Source: Sipunculus nudus
Taxonomy: Eukaryota > Annelida > Sipuncula > Golfingiida > Sipunculidae
NCBI GenBank assembly: GCA_026874595.1
Contig: CM049317.1
Span: 28,087,401-28,151,400 of the forward strand
Length of the DNA stretch: 64,000 bases
Reading direction: 5' to 3'
The position numbers and the translations under genes were made by a program. The number at the start of each line of letters is the position of its first letter. The stretch's first letter is position 1. This document shows positions 25,004 through 37,467 of the stretch, piece by piece. The notes under the pieces were generated by a model. That model did not search any database. It was not told where the DNA came from and saw only the letters and a program-made list of their open reading frames with translations.

Positions 25004-26704
25004 ACCGTCTTCCAATTAACAGATTAAATAAACAGGATGAATCTTATAATTTCATATTTAGTTTTTCTTTAAACACTGTTGATAACTTTTATAATTTTTA
25101 AATAACAAATAAATTTTCAGGTCCGCAATCCCTTGCTCTACATATTGACAATTCATAATTATAAATATATATATATGGTATGATAAAATATTAAATACAC
25201 AAGTAATCACACAAGACACCTTTTAAGGGTTAATAATAGCATTAAGACACCAGTTCAATAACAATCCTGATTTTTACATGATAGAATTAAATGCAAGTTA
25301 TCTGTAAGTTATTTTTTTAGTTTGCTGCTGTGAATTGTAATATGTTCAATCCAATTAATGATATGAGAGCAGGTATTTTTAGCCATTATTTAAATGTTTA
25401 GAATTTTTTACCTTTAATTTTAGTTATGTTGATGTTTTAAATGAAACCGATAACTTCCAACTGTATGTACAATTTGCTACATTTCATTCATATCTTTAAT
25501 GCCTTGCTGGGCCTTGCTATGGTTAAAGCGGGTACACTCTATCTGGAATTTAATTTGTAGCTCATTTTGCGTTTAAACTGTTTCTAGAATTATTAGTTAC
25601 TTTTACGCATTTTCTGTGCATCAAATATTTCATATAAATTAAACGCCCGTGGCATTTTTTTTTTATAAATACTTACATACTTATCACGTTTATTTTATCT
25701 CTATTTGAAAATAGAAAGTGTTCATATTATAACAGCTTTCTTTGCAGCACTTTAATTTATTTGATAATTTGATTGTGTATTTAAATACATCAGCTCATCT
25801 TCATCTCTTCCTTATTCTTGAATTTACAAGGTGTCATACGTTCCCTGGTGGTATTTAACACACATTTTACAGTCACATAGTTGAAACACTGATACCTTTA
25901 CAAAAAAGTTGATCATGAGAGGTTCCTGCATCTTTTATGCAGTCCATAAAAGTGCATCATCACTACGACAGGTAGGAGTATGTACAAATATTCTCAATAT
26001 CAGCATTTTCAGCCGAGCTCCATGACTCAAAGGTTAAAACTAAGAACCGTACAAGTGCACAGATCCTTGATAAGAAAAATACCGCTTACCACTAAATGAG
26101 CAGTTAAGTCCAAGCAGTAGATATTAACCAAGATTATCTTCGGGTACCTAATTGAACACCTAGTCTTAACGAAACATCCAAACTGAGTGCTTTATGTCAT
26201 TATCCAGTACCAGAAAGAAAGAACATGCGCTGTAAATCCTTATACTATAATCCTTATAATATTTATACCTAGGTGAATTTTAGAGACATTGCAACATTTG
26301 CTTATTATTATTAGCAAATGGTAGGATAACTTCTTTTTAAGTTGACAATGTTCATCACTTTTATTTCCCTCTTTTAAATGATCTCTGATAATATGGTGAA
26401 GATAAATGCTCTAAAATGCGCAAACATCCAATAACCACCGTTGAAACCAGCCAGTGACGTTTCTGATAATAAATGTATAATTATATCCATTCCTTAACTA
26501 GAGCATTTTCATACGGTAAAATATATTCTGTATATATAAATAAAAACGATTTAATAAAAAGCCAACATCTGGTTTCATATATCCTGATAGTTTGTGTAAG
26601 CTGGAAGCAGAAATTGAAACATTGTGATTATTTAATCAGTTGTTATTACAGTCTACTCCAGTATCACTTGTCCATTTACAACAACGTATCACATGCAGTT
26701 CACC
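24780..26704 (+). other. 5' flank of lectin copy B, shared with copy C
   Basis: It aligns in order with about 53.33-55.37 kb: GATCCACTGTGTG, CCACAGAGACGCCACC-like sequence, a CT microsatellite, a TA tract, a TTTAAGGGTTA segment and a run before exon 1 that includes CACATGCAGT. This probably contains the promoter, but no confident TATA box or initiator was identified. Confidence 0.65.
24952..25001. repeat. CT microsatellite
   Basis: Long uninterrupted CT run. A shorter, interrupted CT tract lies at the homologous position near 53644-53692. The RERERE frames on the other strand are artefacts of it. Confidence 0.92.
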
Positions 26705-28187
26705 ATGGACTCTCTGCCCTGCAAGTTCTGTATCATAGCCGTTATGTCAATGCTTCAAGTGACAACACAGAACGTTACCGGTAAGTCTGTATTATTTCAC
26801 TGTCCCCGTTAACAGACAAATTGATTCTTTTTTTTTAAACCACAGATGTATCTGCATTGAAACCCGCCATCTCTCTGATATCTTAAAAAAACCTCGCTAT
26901 ATACAGGCAGATCTTTCGCGGACAGATAAACGGGTAGCATTTATATGATAAAATATGTTATTTTAACGTATTCCTTTACAAATAAACTTTCAGAAAAGAG
27001 TTCCCCTTTTCTCATATGAAAATATCCTTACATTTTAGATTATGATATCAAGCTAGTTGATAACATATATCATATTGACAAACTAGTGAGATCATAGCAC
27101 TAGAAGTTTCCATAAACTTGACTCTGTTCTTCACCATCAATAATTAAAAATACTATATTATAGTAAGAAGACTACTAGAATATCATTGGTTACTGTATCT
27201 TTTACCGATTTACCGAGTATCTTGTAAACTCATTTTGAATATATTCAGCCAAATCAATGTTGAGATATGAGTGAACGCACAGAATCGTCATTTTCTAGCA
27301 ACAGATGGCACCTTGAGTGGGTGATTGAGAACCAAATAAATTTTGGATATTTGGGATTCATTTGTCATTATTAAGTCTGGCCTGCTTACCTCTGATTTGC
27401 AATGCTTACCCAAGCACGAGTAACCATAGTATTTTACCAGATGTTTTTAGAGGAACAGGTCTCCCGTGGTATTGGATGTTGAATTATGGGCTGGTTGCTA
27501 CAGAACTTTTATTCATGTCCTTAAGCGCCAGTATAACTCATTAAAAAAACGCCATTATCAGATCACATCATTTCAACTAGGATTGATAATTAAGCGCATA
27601 TTTATTAAATGTGTATATTCCAGAAGTGTATGTGAATCATTATTGATGAATGGCTATATAATTACAGGAACCATTGTAGATATAAATTACTTCAACGCCT
27701 TTGTCCACCTTGTTAATCATAGCATCATTTATCAAACTGTTTGAATAGCCATGAGCTGATTCGTTTCTAGACCTTAGGATTAATTTCACGGACCACGGCA
27801 ACTATTGATTTCTTAAGTATGCATTCAGTGATTAAACTAGGAAATTGTCAGCAAAAAAAGCACCTACATCAAATTCCAGAATTGTTTTCCAGAGCATGTA
27901 ACAGGGCGCCCTCAGAGCGTTTTTTATTTATTATTATTTTGCTGATTATTTATAAGAAAATGATCAAATGATTACGTATGAAGACGCGAAAGCTACTTGT
28001 AGAAGACAAAACCTGTCCTTGCCATTAGAAAAAGGGGATTATCCTGACATTAAAGGTGTCACATTCTGGTTATACCTGGAACAAAAAGAGCTTCATCGCT
28101 GGCAAACTGGAAATGTAACAGACACATATAGTAAGTTTTCTTTATTATGTCAATGCTTCTCTAAAGCTTCTTATGTACATTTATTGG

Positions 28188-28189
<2 letters not shown>

Positions 28190-28259
<70 letters not shown>
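28190..28259. repeat. TA microsatellite at the copy B rearrangement point
   Basis: About 70 bases of nearly pure TA follow exon 2 of copy B. Sequence related to the other lectin copies ends here. Confidence 0.9.
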
Positions 28260-28261
<2 letters not shown>

Positions 28262-29723
28262 GCACTCGTTTCCAGCACTACAATGGCCAAAAACCGAAAA
28301 CACATTGAGTATGGGAGATATACCCATTATAAAAGAACAAGGTAATGAACTCCACCGTTACGCGGGCAAGACAACTTTTTTTCACAAGTCCGAATTCCGG
28401 AGAATTATCCGCTTCACAAGCATGATCACGCGCTTTTTTTGTTAAAAACATCTTTATTTTCAAGATAAAACTTCCATATATAAAAGTTCCCCACACTAAC
28501 CGCGAATTCCAGAAAGTTTATTCCAGCTGCAACACCGTCATTTGTCATGTATACATTTACTAGTTGCGGAAGTCGACGTCACCCCGGGATTAATGTATGT
28601 TATGGTTATAGAACAGACGTCAATGTATACAAAACAAGTGATTAAATGGTCCTGGTTGTGTTTGCATGCCATGCCCACTGATTTTCAACTTCATTGACGA
28701 TTTGACAGCTGTTTGAAATGTGCGCCTAAAATAGATGTAGAAAACGACTGGTACCATGCAGCCAATCACAGATACCAGCTCAGGGGGAAATCCATTCAGC
28801 CCGTATTCGTATTTTCATCACTGTTTATTTTTAGCAATATTGCTGTACTGTAGATTCAGATAATATCGTGGGCTTACAATTTCTTGGATTATGTACAACA
28901 CCCATATTGCGGGGTGTTTGAATTCGTGAAAAGACAGTGAACATTTTAGAAAATCATGGTTTTTAATATCCCCATATGGCTTACGCGAGGAAAACGAGAG
29001 CAGGTAATACACTGGTGGCTCGACTGAGATGTTTCTCGCTCGGTTGCGTCTGTACCGCGATAGTCGGATCAGTGTTGCCCAAATAAGCTTCGTCCGGCCT
29101 GAGCCTAACAAAGGAATTAATCAGCCGTGATCGACACGTGGCACGGGATTCATTGCTTTTTAGTTATAACACCCGATCTAATCAGAATCACAGAAAACGT
29201 ACACCCTCACTTGATCGGAGGAAAATGAAAGAAGGCCCGTCCACAAGAAGGCTTTTAACTCTTTTTCCATCATGGCGGTAGTCCCAAGTGGCGCTTATAA
29301 ATCCTGGACCCGAGGTTCGTTCGTTAATCAACTTTTTTTTAACTATTTGGAGAGTTTTAATCAAATAGAAATCGGTTCAAAGGGTCGACTAAAAAGAAAT
29401 GTGACTCATTTGAACATTAGCGGGACATCAGTATCCTGCGACGCTTCGGCCTTCTTCGGCAAACATTTATGCACACCTATCGGCAATATTCGGAAGAAGT
29501 ACTGCTTGTCTTATTAATGGCTCACTTTCATGCACGCAGCTGTAGTCGGGAATATTCGGAATAATTGTTCTTAACACTTGATATTCCCATATCACCCTTA
29601 CGCAAATGAGTTTACATGGACGTGCCTCGATAATCGGGGTAACGAACATTGGCTTATGTGTACCGTTCTTGTCTTATCAGTACTATACCGCTTTGTCCAA
29701 TAGAAATGTGCTATTGTTCTTGA
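28260..29723. other. Foreign segment replacing exons 3-4 of copy B
   Basis: This segment has no counterpart in copies A and C. It is somewhat less AT-rich than its surroundings. Open frames at 28818-29111 (-) and 29272-29517 (+) match no family that I recognise. It runs from the TA microsatellite to the truncated MITE end at 29724, so it is probably an insertion or translocation. Confidence 0.55.
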
Positions 29724-29785
29724 ATACTGTGGTTGGCTTTATATTCGTGTACCTGAAATTTTGTGATTTCTTCATTTCGAAAGTT
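29724..29785. mobile_element. Truncated MITE end
   Basis: AATACTGTGGTTGGCTTTAT, then ATTCGTG and TTTTGTGATTTCTTCATTTC, matches the left end of the MITE at 16715. No right end is present. It lies just before exon 5 of copy B. Confidence 0.7.
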
Positions 29786-31149
29786 TTTAATAATGTAATA
29801 GAATCCCCAAATTACAAGATCCCAGCTGAGACTAACTGGCGTCCACCTACGACATTGGAGAAACAAAGGAACTGTGCCGTGGTTTATACTACTGGGAGCA
29901 TGTGGTGGAAACCAACCAACCGTATGGATCTGCAAACAGTTGTGTGCATTAACAGTTAGTAGCGCTGTCATATGAACTGTTCATTAACAAATGTAACATT
30001 TTCTGTCCTTACTTAAGCTTAAAGTATAACAATGAGGATATCTAACACCAGAAGTGTTGAAATTTCCAGACTCTGTCTAATTATTCAAATGTTCTATGTA
30101 CATAAAATATAACGCCCCAACGAATGTGTACTAAAGGCTATTTCCCTGAAATTTCATAAAAACTTTATAAAAGGTTCGTTTATTTGTCATTTAGTAAACT
30201 TTATATTGTAGAATATTAACATGTAATTTTTGGAGAAATTGCAGACCTATCTTCAAAAGTAGAATAACAGTGGCATATTTCCAGAAACCTTTTAACTTTT
30301 GAGAATATTTATTTCTTCACATGTAACCGTGTGTTAAAGAGTTCTGCATTTTTTTCTTTTAAACTTTCTTTTTCAAATATAAGATGTGTTACCTTCTTAT
30401 TGAGTAGCAACAATAAGGCTCTGAGTCTAAGGATATACCATACACACTAAAGTATCAATTTGACTAAATTACTTTTGCTTACGATGGATTTTGCAGCGAA
30501 ATATTTGGATTAATTTAAATAAATTACTGGCTTTATGGTGGCTTTATGCTTTTGTAGCCGATTTTGACATCTATGTCAGCTTGATATATTTAAATATGAC
30601 ATTTATATTTTCACATTGCTATGACATATGATAAAGATGGTTAATGGCGAAAATATCCATACTTGTACATACCGTAATTGTCATTTTGCATTCAGGCACG
30701 ACCTCAAAGATAAATGAAAAGAACCAGTTATGGTCAACACCAAACCAGGTTTTTCGTAAGCCAATACAAATATTTCCATTGTCTGTTTTTCGCTGCTATC
30801 CCTTAATTATAAATATCATTGACATAATTCGTACGATTACCATTATTTAATTTGTCATTGCTATAATTACAAGTGATTAATATACAGAGTATATTCTATG
30901 GCGCTTTACATCATTAATATTAGTATATATTTTTACTTTTACAACACATAGCTTATTATCATTCTTGTTGTAACTAAGTATGTATTGGTCATGGGTATTC
31001 AGGTGAGCCATCTAAACAAAATATATCTAGTTGCTTCTATGGTCAGAGTAATTTTGCAGAAAGAACTCAAACAATTCGTCAAATTCAAACTACCAAACTT
31101 ACAGAAATAAAATTTATATTTAAATGCAGAACTTCGATACATTGATAAG

Positions 31150-31497
31150 AAGATTACTATAAACCCGAGCCTCCTCCAAACTGGTGTACTATCATAATCT
31201 GGAGGTGGACTGAACAGAAGTGGTAGGCCTCTAAGGTGTATATCTCTGTGTGTTTGTCACGACGGCGGCTTTTGGAACATGTCCGCGGCGATAGTGACCA
31301 GAAGTGTGATCGCGGAGTACATTGGCCAGGTCTCACGCCAAACAAGCGATGAATTTAACAAATAACTATAGGTCCACACAACGTACTCCCAACCGGAATA
31401 CCAAGCATTGCAAGACCAGCCGCCAGGATAAGTCTTGTACTGAACCAATCCTGTACCACTGCGTTTCCATATATGAACGTCAATACAGCCCCAGGTC
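31150..31497 (-). pseudogene. MCT-like transporter relic, TM4-5 exon (copy 2, inverted)
   Basis: The minus strand from 31497 (after acceptor TTTACAG) reads RPGAVLTFIYGNAVVQDWF, then LILAAGLAMLGIPVGSTLCG, ending in a TAA after PIVIC. This resembles TM4-5 of SLC16-type carriers, with the familiar SFIYG...A.G.A..G.PVG pattern. The related exon at 4435 is frameshifted differently. Homology to copy 1 stops near 31150, exactly where lectin copy B also stops, so this is a rearrangement junction. Confidence 0.65.
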
Positions 31498-32190
31498 CTG
31501 TAAATGATAATGTACAAGATAAATGTTATGCTATTATGTTCCTAATCCTGTTAGAGTCTAAAATACTTCAGATATTGTACAGGCTTGCAAGGCCGTTGAT
31601 ACTGAAATATGTAACATAGAGCTTAATCCAATTCCGTGATGGACGTGAGGCAGTAACTTCTACAGTAGTTCATACTAACAGATTGTTCAGTGAATGTAAT
31701 GGACCCCTGTTATTATCATAGTAGGCCGTTAAAGAACCAGGCAATCACGTCTCATTCGCATATTTGTACATCAAGATTTAGAACATGGCAATGACTGATT
31801 AACCCACGCTGTATCTGAGTCAAAATCTCCGGAAATAAACAATACTACTACTGTAAAAGGAAAACATCCTAATTTCAGCTAGACGGTAAAAAGACGCGCT
31901 AACTACAATGTTTCCCAGGTATACCGTTTGGTATGTCTGCAGAAGTGTGTTAATGAGTAATATAATTATCTGTTATCGGGAGGCAAAACAATGGATGAGA
32001 ACTGATCATTCAAAGCAAATATTTTTGGCTATCGTAGGGTAGACTGCGTAGAAAGTATTTGAATGCTCTACCTAATTCATATTTCTATCACTCCTAAATA
32101 TATACAGATTAACTCATTAATTATAAAATCAAAATTAAGGTATAGAGTTTGTCCGAGTTTTATCAAGACTGTCTGAATTTTCCGACTAAC

Positions 32191-32319
32191 CTATAAATGG
32201 GTCATTGGTTAGAGACAACACACAGGTGTCTGTCGAAAATGCTGACAGGAAACAACCCATGGAAACAATAACAGCACCTGTTATCACAAACCCGTCCGTA
32301 TGGGGATCGATAATGAGCC
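32191..32319 (-). pseudogene. MCT-like transporter relic, TM2-3 exon (copy 2, inverted)
   Basis: On the minus strand, after acceptor GATTTCAG, it reads LIIDPHTDGFVITGAV, then VSMGCFLSAFSTD and LTNDPFI before a GT donor. It is the counterpart of 52408-52551 with a 15-nt in-frame deletion around the PLTDPFGFR stretch, a segment conserved between TM2 and TM3 in the family (usually with a D-R-F/Y motif). It is followed in minus sense by the TM4-5 exon at 31497, as expected for one gene. A plus-strand frame over the same place is a shadow. Confidence 0.65.
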
Positions 32320-32894
32320 CTGAAATCAAAGGGTTAGCTAAATCAAATATAGATCACACACGCGGAAGCTTAAACATAACTTACTTTGAAAATACACAAG
32401 GTAGGCCATATGCATATTACCACGTCTGATACCGAATAAATTAAAACGCGAATGCGGTACAGATTCAGAAAAAAATGACATCTTTCTTACTGATTGTTCA
32501 AATGAAAGTTCCACATAATATCTCAATTTGTCTGAATTATGTTAAATGAAAACCTTTAGCATAGACTAACATTCACATTTAAAGATCATAGGAAAAGGTT
32601 TGAAACACAACATACATGCTAAATACATAAAATGTTATCACTGATGATCTAAAAATTTAAAAATAAATATCCGTCCGAAATCCATAAAAACATCATTTAA
32701 TGTATCCCTTTTTGACCGTTACCTTTAAACAGACAGTCGGTGTGAATGGCGCCCCAAAGACCTGTGATGCAAGGTGGCCACGCTGGGCTGTAAGCACTGC
32801 TGGCTATATGCTGTCTGTTTGTTTTAATTGTGTCACTGCTCGCTTTGTTCGTACAGCGTGCTTTCTTTGTATCAGCGTGGCGATACGGTATCAT
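32320..32894. other. Unassigned
   Basis: Continuation of the transporter relic's upstream (minus-sense) side into non-coding sequence; nothing recognised. Confidence 0.45.
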
Positions 32895-33008
32895 AACAAA
32901 ACAGAAAAGACTGGCTGCTGTTCCGTCGTTGGTTGTACAAATGGCTCTAGATCGGGAAAGCCCCTATTTCGGTTTCCATCAAAAGTAAACCTAATCAGAA
33001 ACATCTAA
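32895..33008 (+). pseudogene. THAP domain, N-terminal half (relic)
   Basis: The frame reads TGCCSVVGCTN, then GKPLFRFPSKVN and a stop soon after. CCSVVGC provides the first zinc ligands and LFRFP the conserved hydrophobic-Pro motif of THAP zinc fingers (C2CH, DNA-binding, found in P-element-like transposases and their derivatives). The second half, with a CX2H motif, lies at 35718. A stop rather than a donor ends this part, so an intact gene is unlikely. Confidence 0.6.
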
Positions 33009-35717
33009 CTATCTAAGTAATAACCAATGTTAGGTTTAAAGGGAAAATAAGCAATTTCAGTTTATAAGTTTATAATCATATAAATATACAATCGCTTTCT
33101 GACAGAAAAACATCAAATCTGATGAGTTCTGTTTTGCATGGTAGGAAGATAACACCGAGTGGAATATAAAAATAATTTCATTTTTATTTTGGATCATCAC
33201 CGGGGCTTTTATGAGTCTATTATATCTTATAGTTATTTCAAGCCTGGCGCCCTTAATAAATGAAGTCATAAGAAAGTTAGCACTTGCAAGGAATTAAAAT
33301 AGAAATCACCAGAAGAATGGTAAATCAGTTATTTTCATGTTTATTATCATGTGTGTTTCTAGTGAAATGTTAATATAAAGGAAACTAATATTAAAACAAG
33401 ACTTTTTTAGAATATGTATCTCAATTTTGTGATCCAACAGTTATAATTATATCCTACTTGGCGAGAGATGATACAACACTCAGTGATTAACATGATCTCC
33501 CTCAAACCTGGGGAATGACAGGGACACAAGTTGCTTTGACCGTTTACTGAAAAATTGCATTTTAAAGATTAAAACAAAAGGATCTTAATGGCAGTCTATG
33601 GTACAAGTACATAGCCCAAGGCGAATCATGTATGTTTTCCAATCCGGTGAAGTAAGTTGACACTGGACTGCTAAGGTTTTGTTTGAGACGTAATCCCTGA
33701 ACTCCTTAATCAAAGCAGGTTAGAATTAAATTAGATTTGTTCAACTTCAACAACTGATTTTATTAATTTAGCTCATCACTAGCATTTACTAGACTTTGTA
33801 TTAACATAAACCGGAGCAGGATGAGTCATTGCACTTACTGGCAATATAGCAAACTGGTATATATTCATGTTAAAACTCTGTTTGCCCCACGGTTCAAATT
33901 AGCATTTAGTTTCCATTACAGAAAGTGGTATTTATTTAGAAAGCTTTCTCCTTTCAGATATGATAAAAGTATAAAACAGAGGCGGCAACTGAGAATGAAT
34001 AATTTACAGCTCTGCTTCACAGTTAGTCCTGACACAAAGGCAAACTGCAAAATTTATCACTTATTTATGGTGTAACCCAAGCAATATGTTGTAGGTACTT
34101 GCCTTGCTTTTATATGTTAATCTTGTAGGAAATATTTGCATGGAAATATTTCAGCAGACAACTAAGGCTTCCCTCAGCCGAAGGTTCTTTTATATTTCGT
34201 GTAAGAAAGCGAATTGCAGAAACGGCAGCCTAGTTTGTACGATATCACAAGAGACTTAGGCAAGAATATAACAAAAACTTTCAAATATAAATGTATTGCT
34301 TAAAATGACTTGTCGCCCTTTCCTTTTTTTTCAACCGGAGACATGCAAAGAAACATATATCTTAACAACCAGCCTAGTACCCGTGCCTGCAAACGTGATG
34401 TGTGACATTTGGCTTGCGACATCCGAGTTTTAGCCTATATATCGGCCCCCGATAACAGCCACGTGGAATAATAAGGAGGATTAACCAATCAGGGTTCGAT
34501 TAGTGCGTGGGTATGCGAAACAAAAGTACTCAAAAATATCAACCAGGCATTAATTGTTTCTGCCGACAGTTAGTGGCAATGGGACATATATCGGCTTACT
34601 TAAGAACGGAATAACCTTTTTCTGTGACCACACCCAAATCAACAAATTATAGTTGGGTGCCACACATGTTTTCTTTTCAGCTAAAAGACTTCAGACTTCA
34701 TTAATTACTTCATAACGGTAGCTATTTGGGTCTCCATTAAAAGTAAACCTAATCAGAAACAATGACTAGCCGCTTGTGAGTTGCAGAGCCAGTGATATTC
34801 CGACATCCCGGAAGAAATTACGCGACAGACTAAAACAGAATTCCCAATCCTGAAAATTTTGAAGTTTTAATGTATTTTTTGCCGTTGAATATCTTTACAA
34901 ATCACTTGAAACGTGCGTACAACGATATGATTCTCCGATGTGGCTGACAGCGTGCCCTGCACACCGATGTTAACACGATCCCAACTCGCTTAATATGTGC
35001 AACCGCTCACCAAGGAAGGCTGGGAAAGTAGCTATATAAGCAATGCAACAGGAGATAATATTTATATTAAAACAAGGTGACTTTTTCACAGGGTGCCGTT
35101 TTTACTGCGTTAAATGTTCACGAGTCTACTGGATGCGGGCGTTAATATTTGACATGTACACGGAAGCTCGTGTATGGCACCTCGCTTACACGACCATCAA
35201 TAGCGGGTTATAATTATACACTTCAAGCGGACTTTTCAGATGACGAGCAATGCGGTTTTTGATAGGTTTTGGACAAGGTTTTGAATAAAATTGGACCGTG
35301 TTTCCGGGTCGCGGGACATAAGTATGACGAATTTCCTCACAATGTTAAAATAACCCCAGATTTGATGCGTTTACCCTCTTGTGAAATAATCTGTGAAAGA
35401 TTAGCAAAGAAAACCCTGCTTTATAGTATTGAAGCAGTAGCATTGAAAACGCACAATGTTAAATGTCTTAAAATAGTTCACGACAATTCTATTTCAGCAT
35501 TTAGTTGCCGCTTTGTGGATGTTGCCAAGGGCAAGAGCGCTTGAATGATACAAATATTGAAATCAGCTCGTGAATTAATATATATGATTTTTTAATTTAT
35601 CACTGTTTTCCCGCGCTTCAGTAAATATTGCTGAAAAAAAAAACGGAATTTTACCATTTTGAAAACGAAATTTAGCCAGATTTAAAACGGAAAATCACGG
35701 ACTCTGTGCTTGGGCAG
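33009..35717. other. Unassigned; contains a second THAP N-terminal scrap
   Basis: Near 34730-34785 the bases CTCCATTAAAAGTAAACCTA, then ATCAGAAAC, repeat the end of the THAP relic at about 32975-33003. An open frame at 35269-35544 (+, 91 codons) lies between the THAP halves but is not recognisable. Otherwise nothing was supported. Confidence 0.5.
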
Positions 35718-35809
35718 ACAGAGTTAGCAGGAATGACTGGAAGCCAACCAAACACTCCAAACTATGTGAAGCGCATTTCTCCAATGACAGTTTTATCAAG
35801 AACCGCTAA
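35718..35809 (+). pseudogene. THAP domain, C-terminal half (relic)
   Basis: After CAG at 35715-35717 the frame reads RVSRNDWKPTKHSKLCEAHF, then SNDSF and a TAA stop at 35807. The W-x-P...LC-x2-HF...D-F pattern is the second half of the THAP fold. Its distance (2.7 kb) from the first half and the terminal stop suggest remains of a P-element-like transposon or a THAP pseudogene. Confidence 0.65.
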
Positions 35810-37467
35810 ACTTACTGGATGACGGCTGATACTGAATTAAACACGCTGTTCCAACCATTTTCTCGCACAGAAAATTATAAGCAGTGGGCAATGCATCTGG
35901 AAAACAACGACATCTGGCGTTGGTAAAATGAATGAATATGCAGGGAAACATTTAGCCTCTGTGATCTTCCATACGGGGGGATTAAAAGGTTGTCTAGTTT
36001 TCCCCTTGTAAATACAGTGTCCGACGACTCCTTGACCCGCACTTGGTTCAGACATGTAACCCTGCACCTGAACAGCTAGGTTCATCAAAGTATTCCTGTG
36101 TCTCCAAAAATCCGGCCATAGCAGGAGTTTCTATGACAAACGTACAGACCCTTGTGATCGTGATACGGATTAATGCATGCGAGCGTTTGTCCAGCACGAC
36201 CAGGCTGATCACTGAGCAGATTGCCCCCCTCTGACGTCACAGGCCGAGCAGTGCTCGCTCTGCCGTTTCCGCTTCGTACCACGGCAGTACTGATTAAAAT
36301 ATGATTTTATTCGAAATTTCTGGCATTTTTTTAAATATTCATCTGGCAAGGGATATGGTTAATGTTTAGTCCATCGGTCAGGGAAAACAGCGTTTTGCAG
36401 GGAATTCTGATAAACCTTTTCCTATAACCTTAAAGGAAACATGTTATAATCCAGTTATCAGTTTGGTTCGAATCTGCTGGCTGAGAGAAACACGAGTCTG
36501 GTTACAGCAAAGTCACTCGGTAGTAGTGACTTAGAGCCAAAAGTGTGATAGGACTGGTGCATGTCAGTCTCAAAATAAACATTACATATAATAAATAAAG
36601 GCAGCCTGCAGGCCTAATGCGAACATGCATTATGGAATATGCAAAAGATATTGTTCCTGTTTGAAAATATTTCATAATTATTTGAAATTTACTTGATCAT
36701 TTTTCAAATGGTTGTGTGACAAGTAAAAAAGGGAGTTCTACTAAAATGTCCAACTTGTGTGTACATGTACTTGATCCAGCGCTGAGGTATTTTAATCAGA
36801 CAAATAAATATCATTCTCGTAGTATATTATTTGGTTGAATTATTTAATTGTTATTTAAAGAGAAAGGGAAGTCCAAGGCTCAGGAGACGGCAATTTACCT
36901 GGTTGAATTCAGGTCAATGCGGGCCGCGAAGCTGCATTTGGCATAGCATAGCACATATAGGAAAACACAGCTGGAACAAAGTAACAGCCTATTTTACGCA
37001 TCACTCATACTGATGACGGGGACTACTCACCAGATGCAACTCCCATCCAGTTGACTGCTGACAAAGTAAAGGCATGAGCCAAAAATAATATGATCGGTTG
37101 AAACCCCGGCCATTTCGGAATTTTACGCCCAATGTCCTTGAACGTCCTGGCCGTCGAATCTCAGAAAGGTTCCTCGGGGGTCAGCAGCGCAAACAAAACC
37201 TTCTCTGAGGCTGCAAGAACGACGCGGCATCATCGTGAGCAGCACGTCGGTTATTCAACGAAGGGACATAGCTTTCTAAACCTTGGCATGAAGTGCAATT
37301 TTTATTACGAGTTCATATTTCTTGTCGATTTCTCTGCACAAAACCTTTTTTTCGAGAAGTCTCCTGGACTTAACAAAACGCTGGTGGACTTGATGAGCAA
37401 GCTCAGTGACTTAGGCTTGAAGGGTCGTCATTATAATTAGACGATGGTATCGGAGTACAACTCCCTT
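35810..37467. other. Unassigned
   Basis: Open frames at 36831-37013 and 37132-37440 (+) have no family signature that I recognise. A GGTTCGAATC box near 36463 resembles a tRNA-type B box but no cloverleaf could be drawn. Confidence 0.45.

Larger units (their letters stand above)
26705..31150 (+). pseudogene. Lectin receptor copy B, truncated; possible secreted chimera
   Basis: Surviving exons: 1 (26705-26780, MDSLPCKFCIIAVMSMLQ), 2 (27957-28130), 5 (29802-29954), damaged 6 (about 30212-30285) and 7 (30696-30755). Exons 3 and 4 are replaced by unrelated sequence from about 28260 to 29720. Homology stops near 31150, before the transmembrane exon. Exon 6 gives a stop at its third codon and its donor site is lost. 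Exons 1, 2 and 5 keep phase 1 and GT-AG borders, so splicing 1-2-5 would give 136 residues: signal peptide plus the first half of CTLD1 joined to the second half of CTLD2, without a membrane anchor. The third CTLD Cys is changed to Arg (TNRMDL). It is either a pseudogene or a secreted variant; I cannot decide. Confidence 0.75.

Noticed and set aside
24773-25015. Arg-Glu repeat frame and a hydrophobic minus-strand peptide near 24.8 kb, possibly a TM1 exon
   Set aside because: The RE repeat is the CT microsatellite read in frame. The hydrophobic part vaguely resembles a transporter TM1, but its position and orientation do not fit the other transporter exons, and the homologous place at 53.4 kb does not keep it.
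32205-32429. Plus-strand frame similar to the minus-strand frame at 52346-52537
   Set aside because: Both are antisense shadows of the transporter TM2-3 exon, which reads as a membrane protein on the other strand with splice borders.
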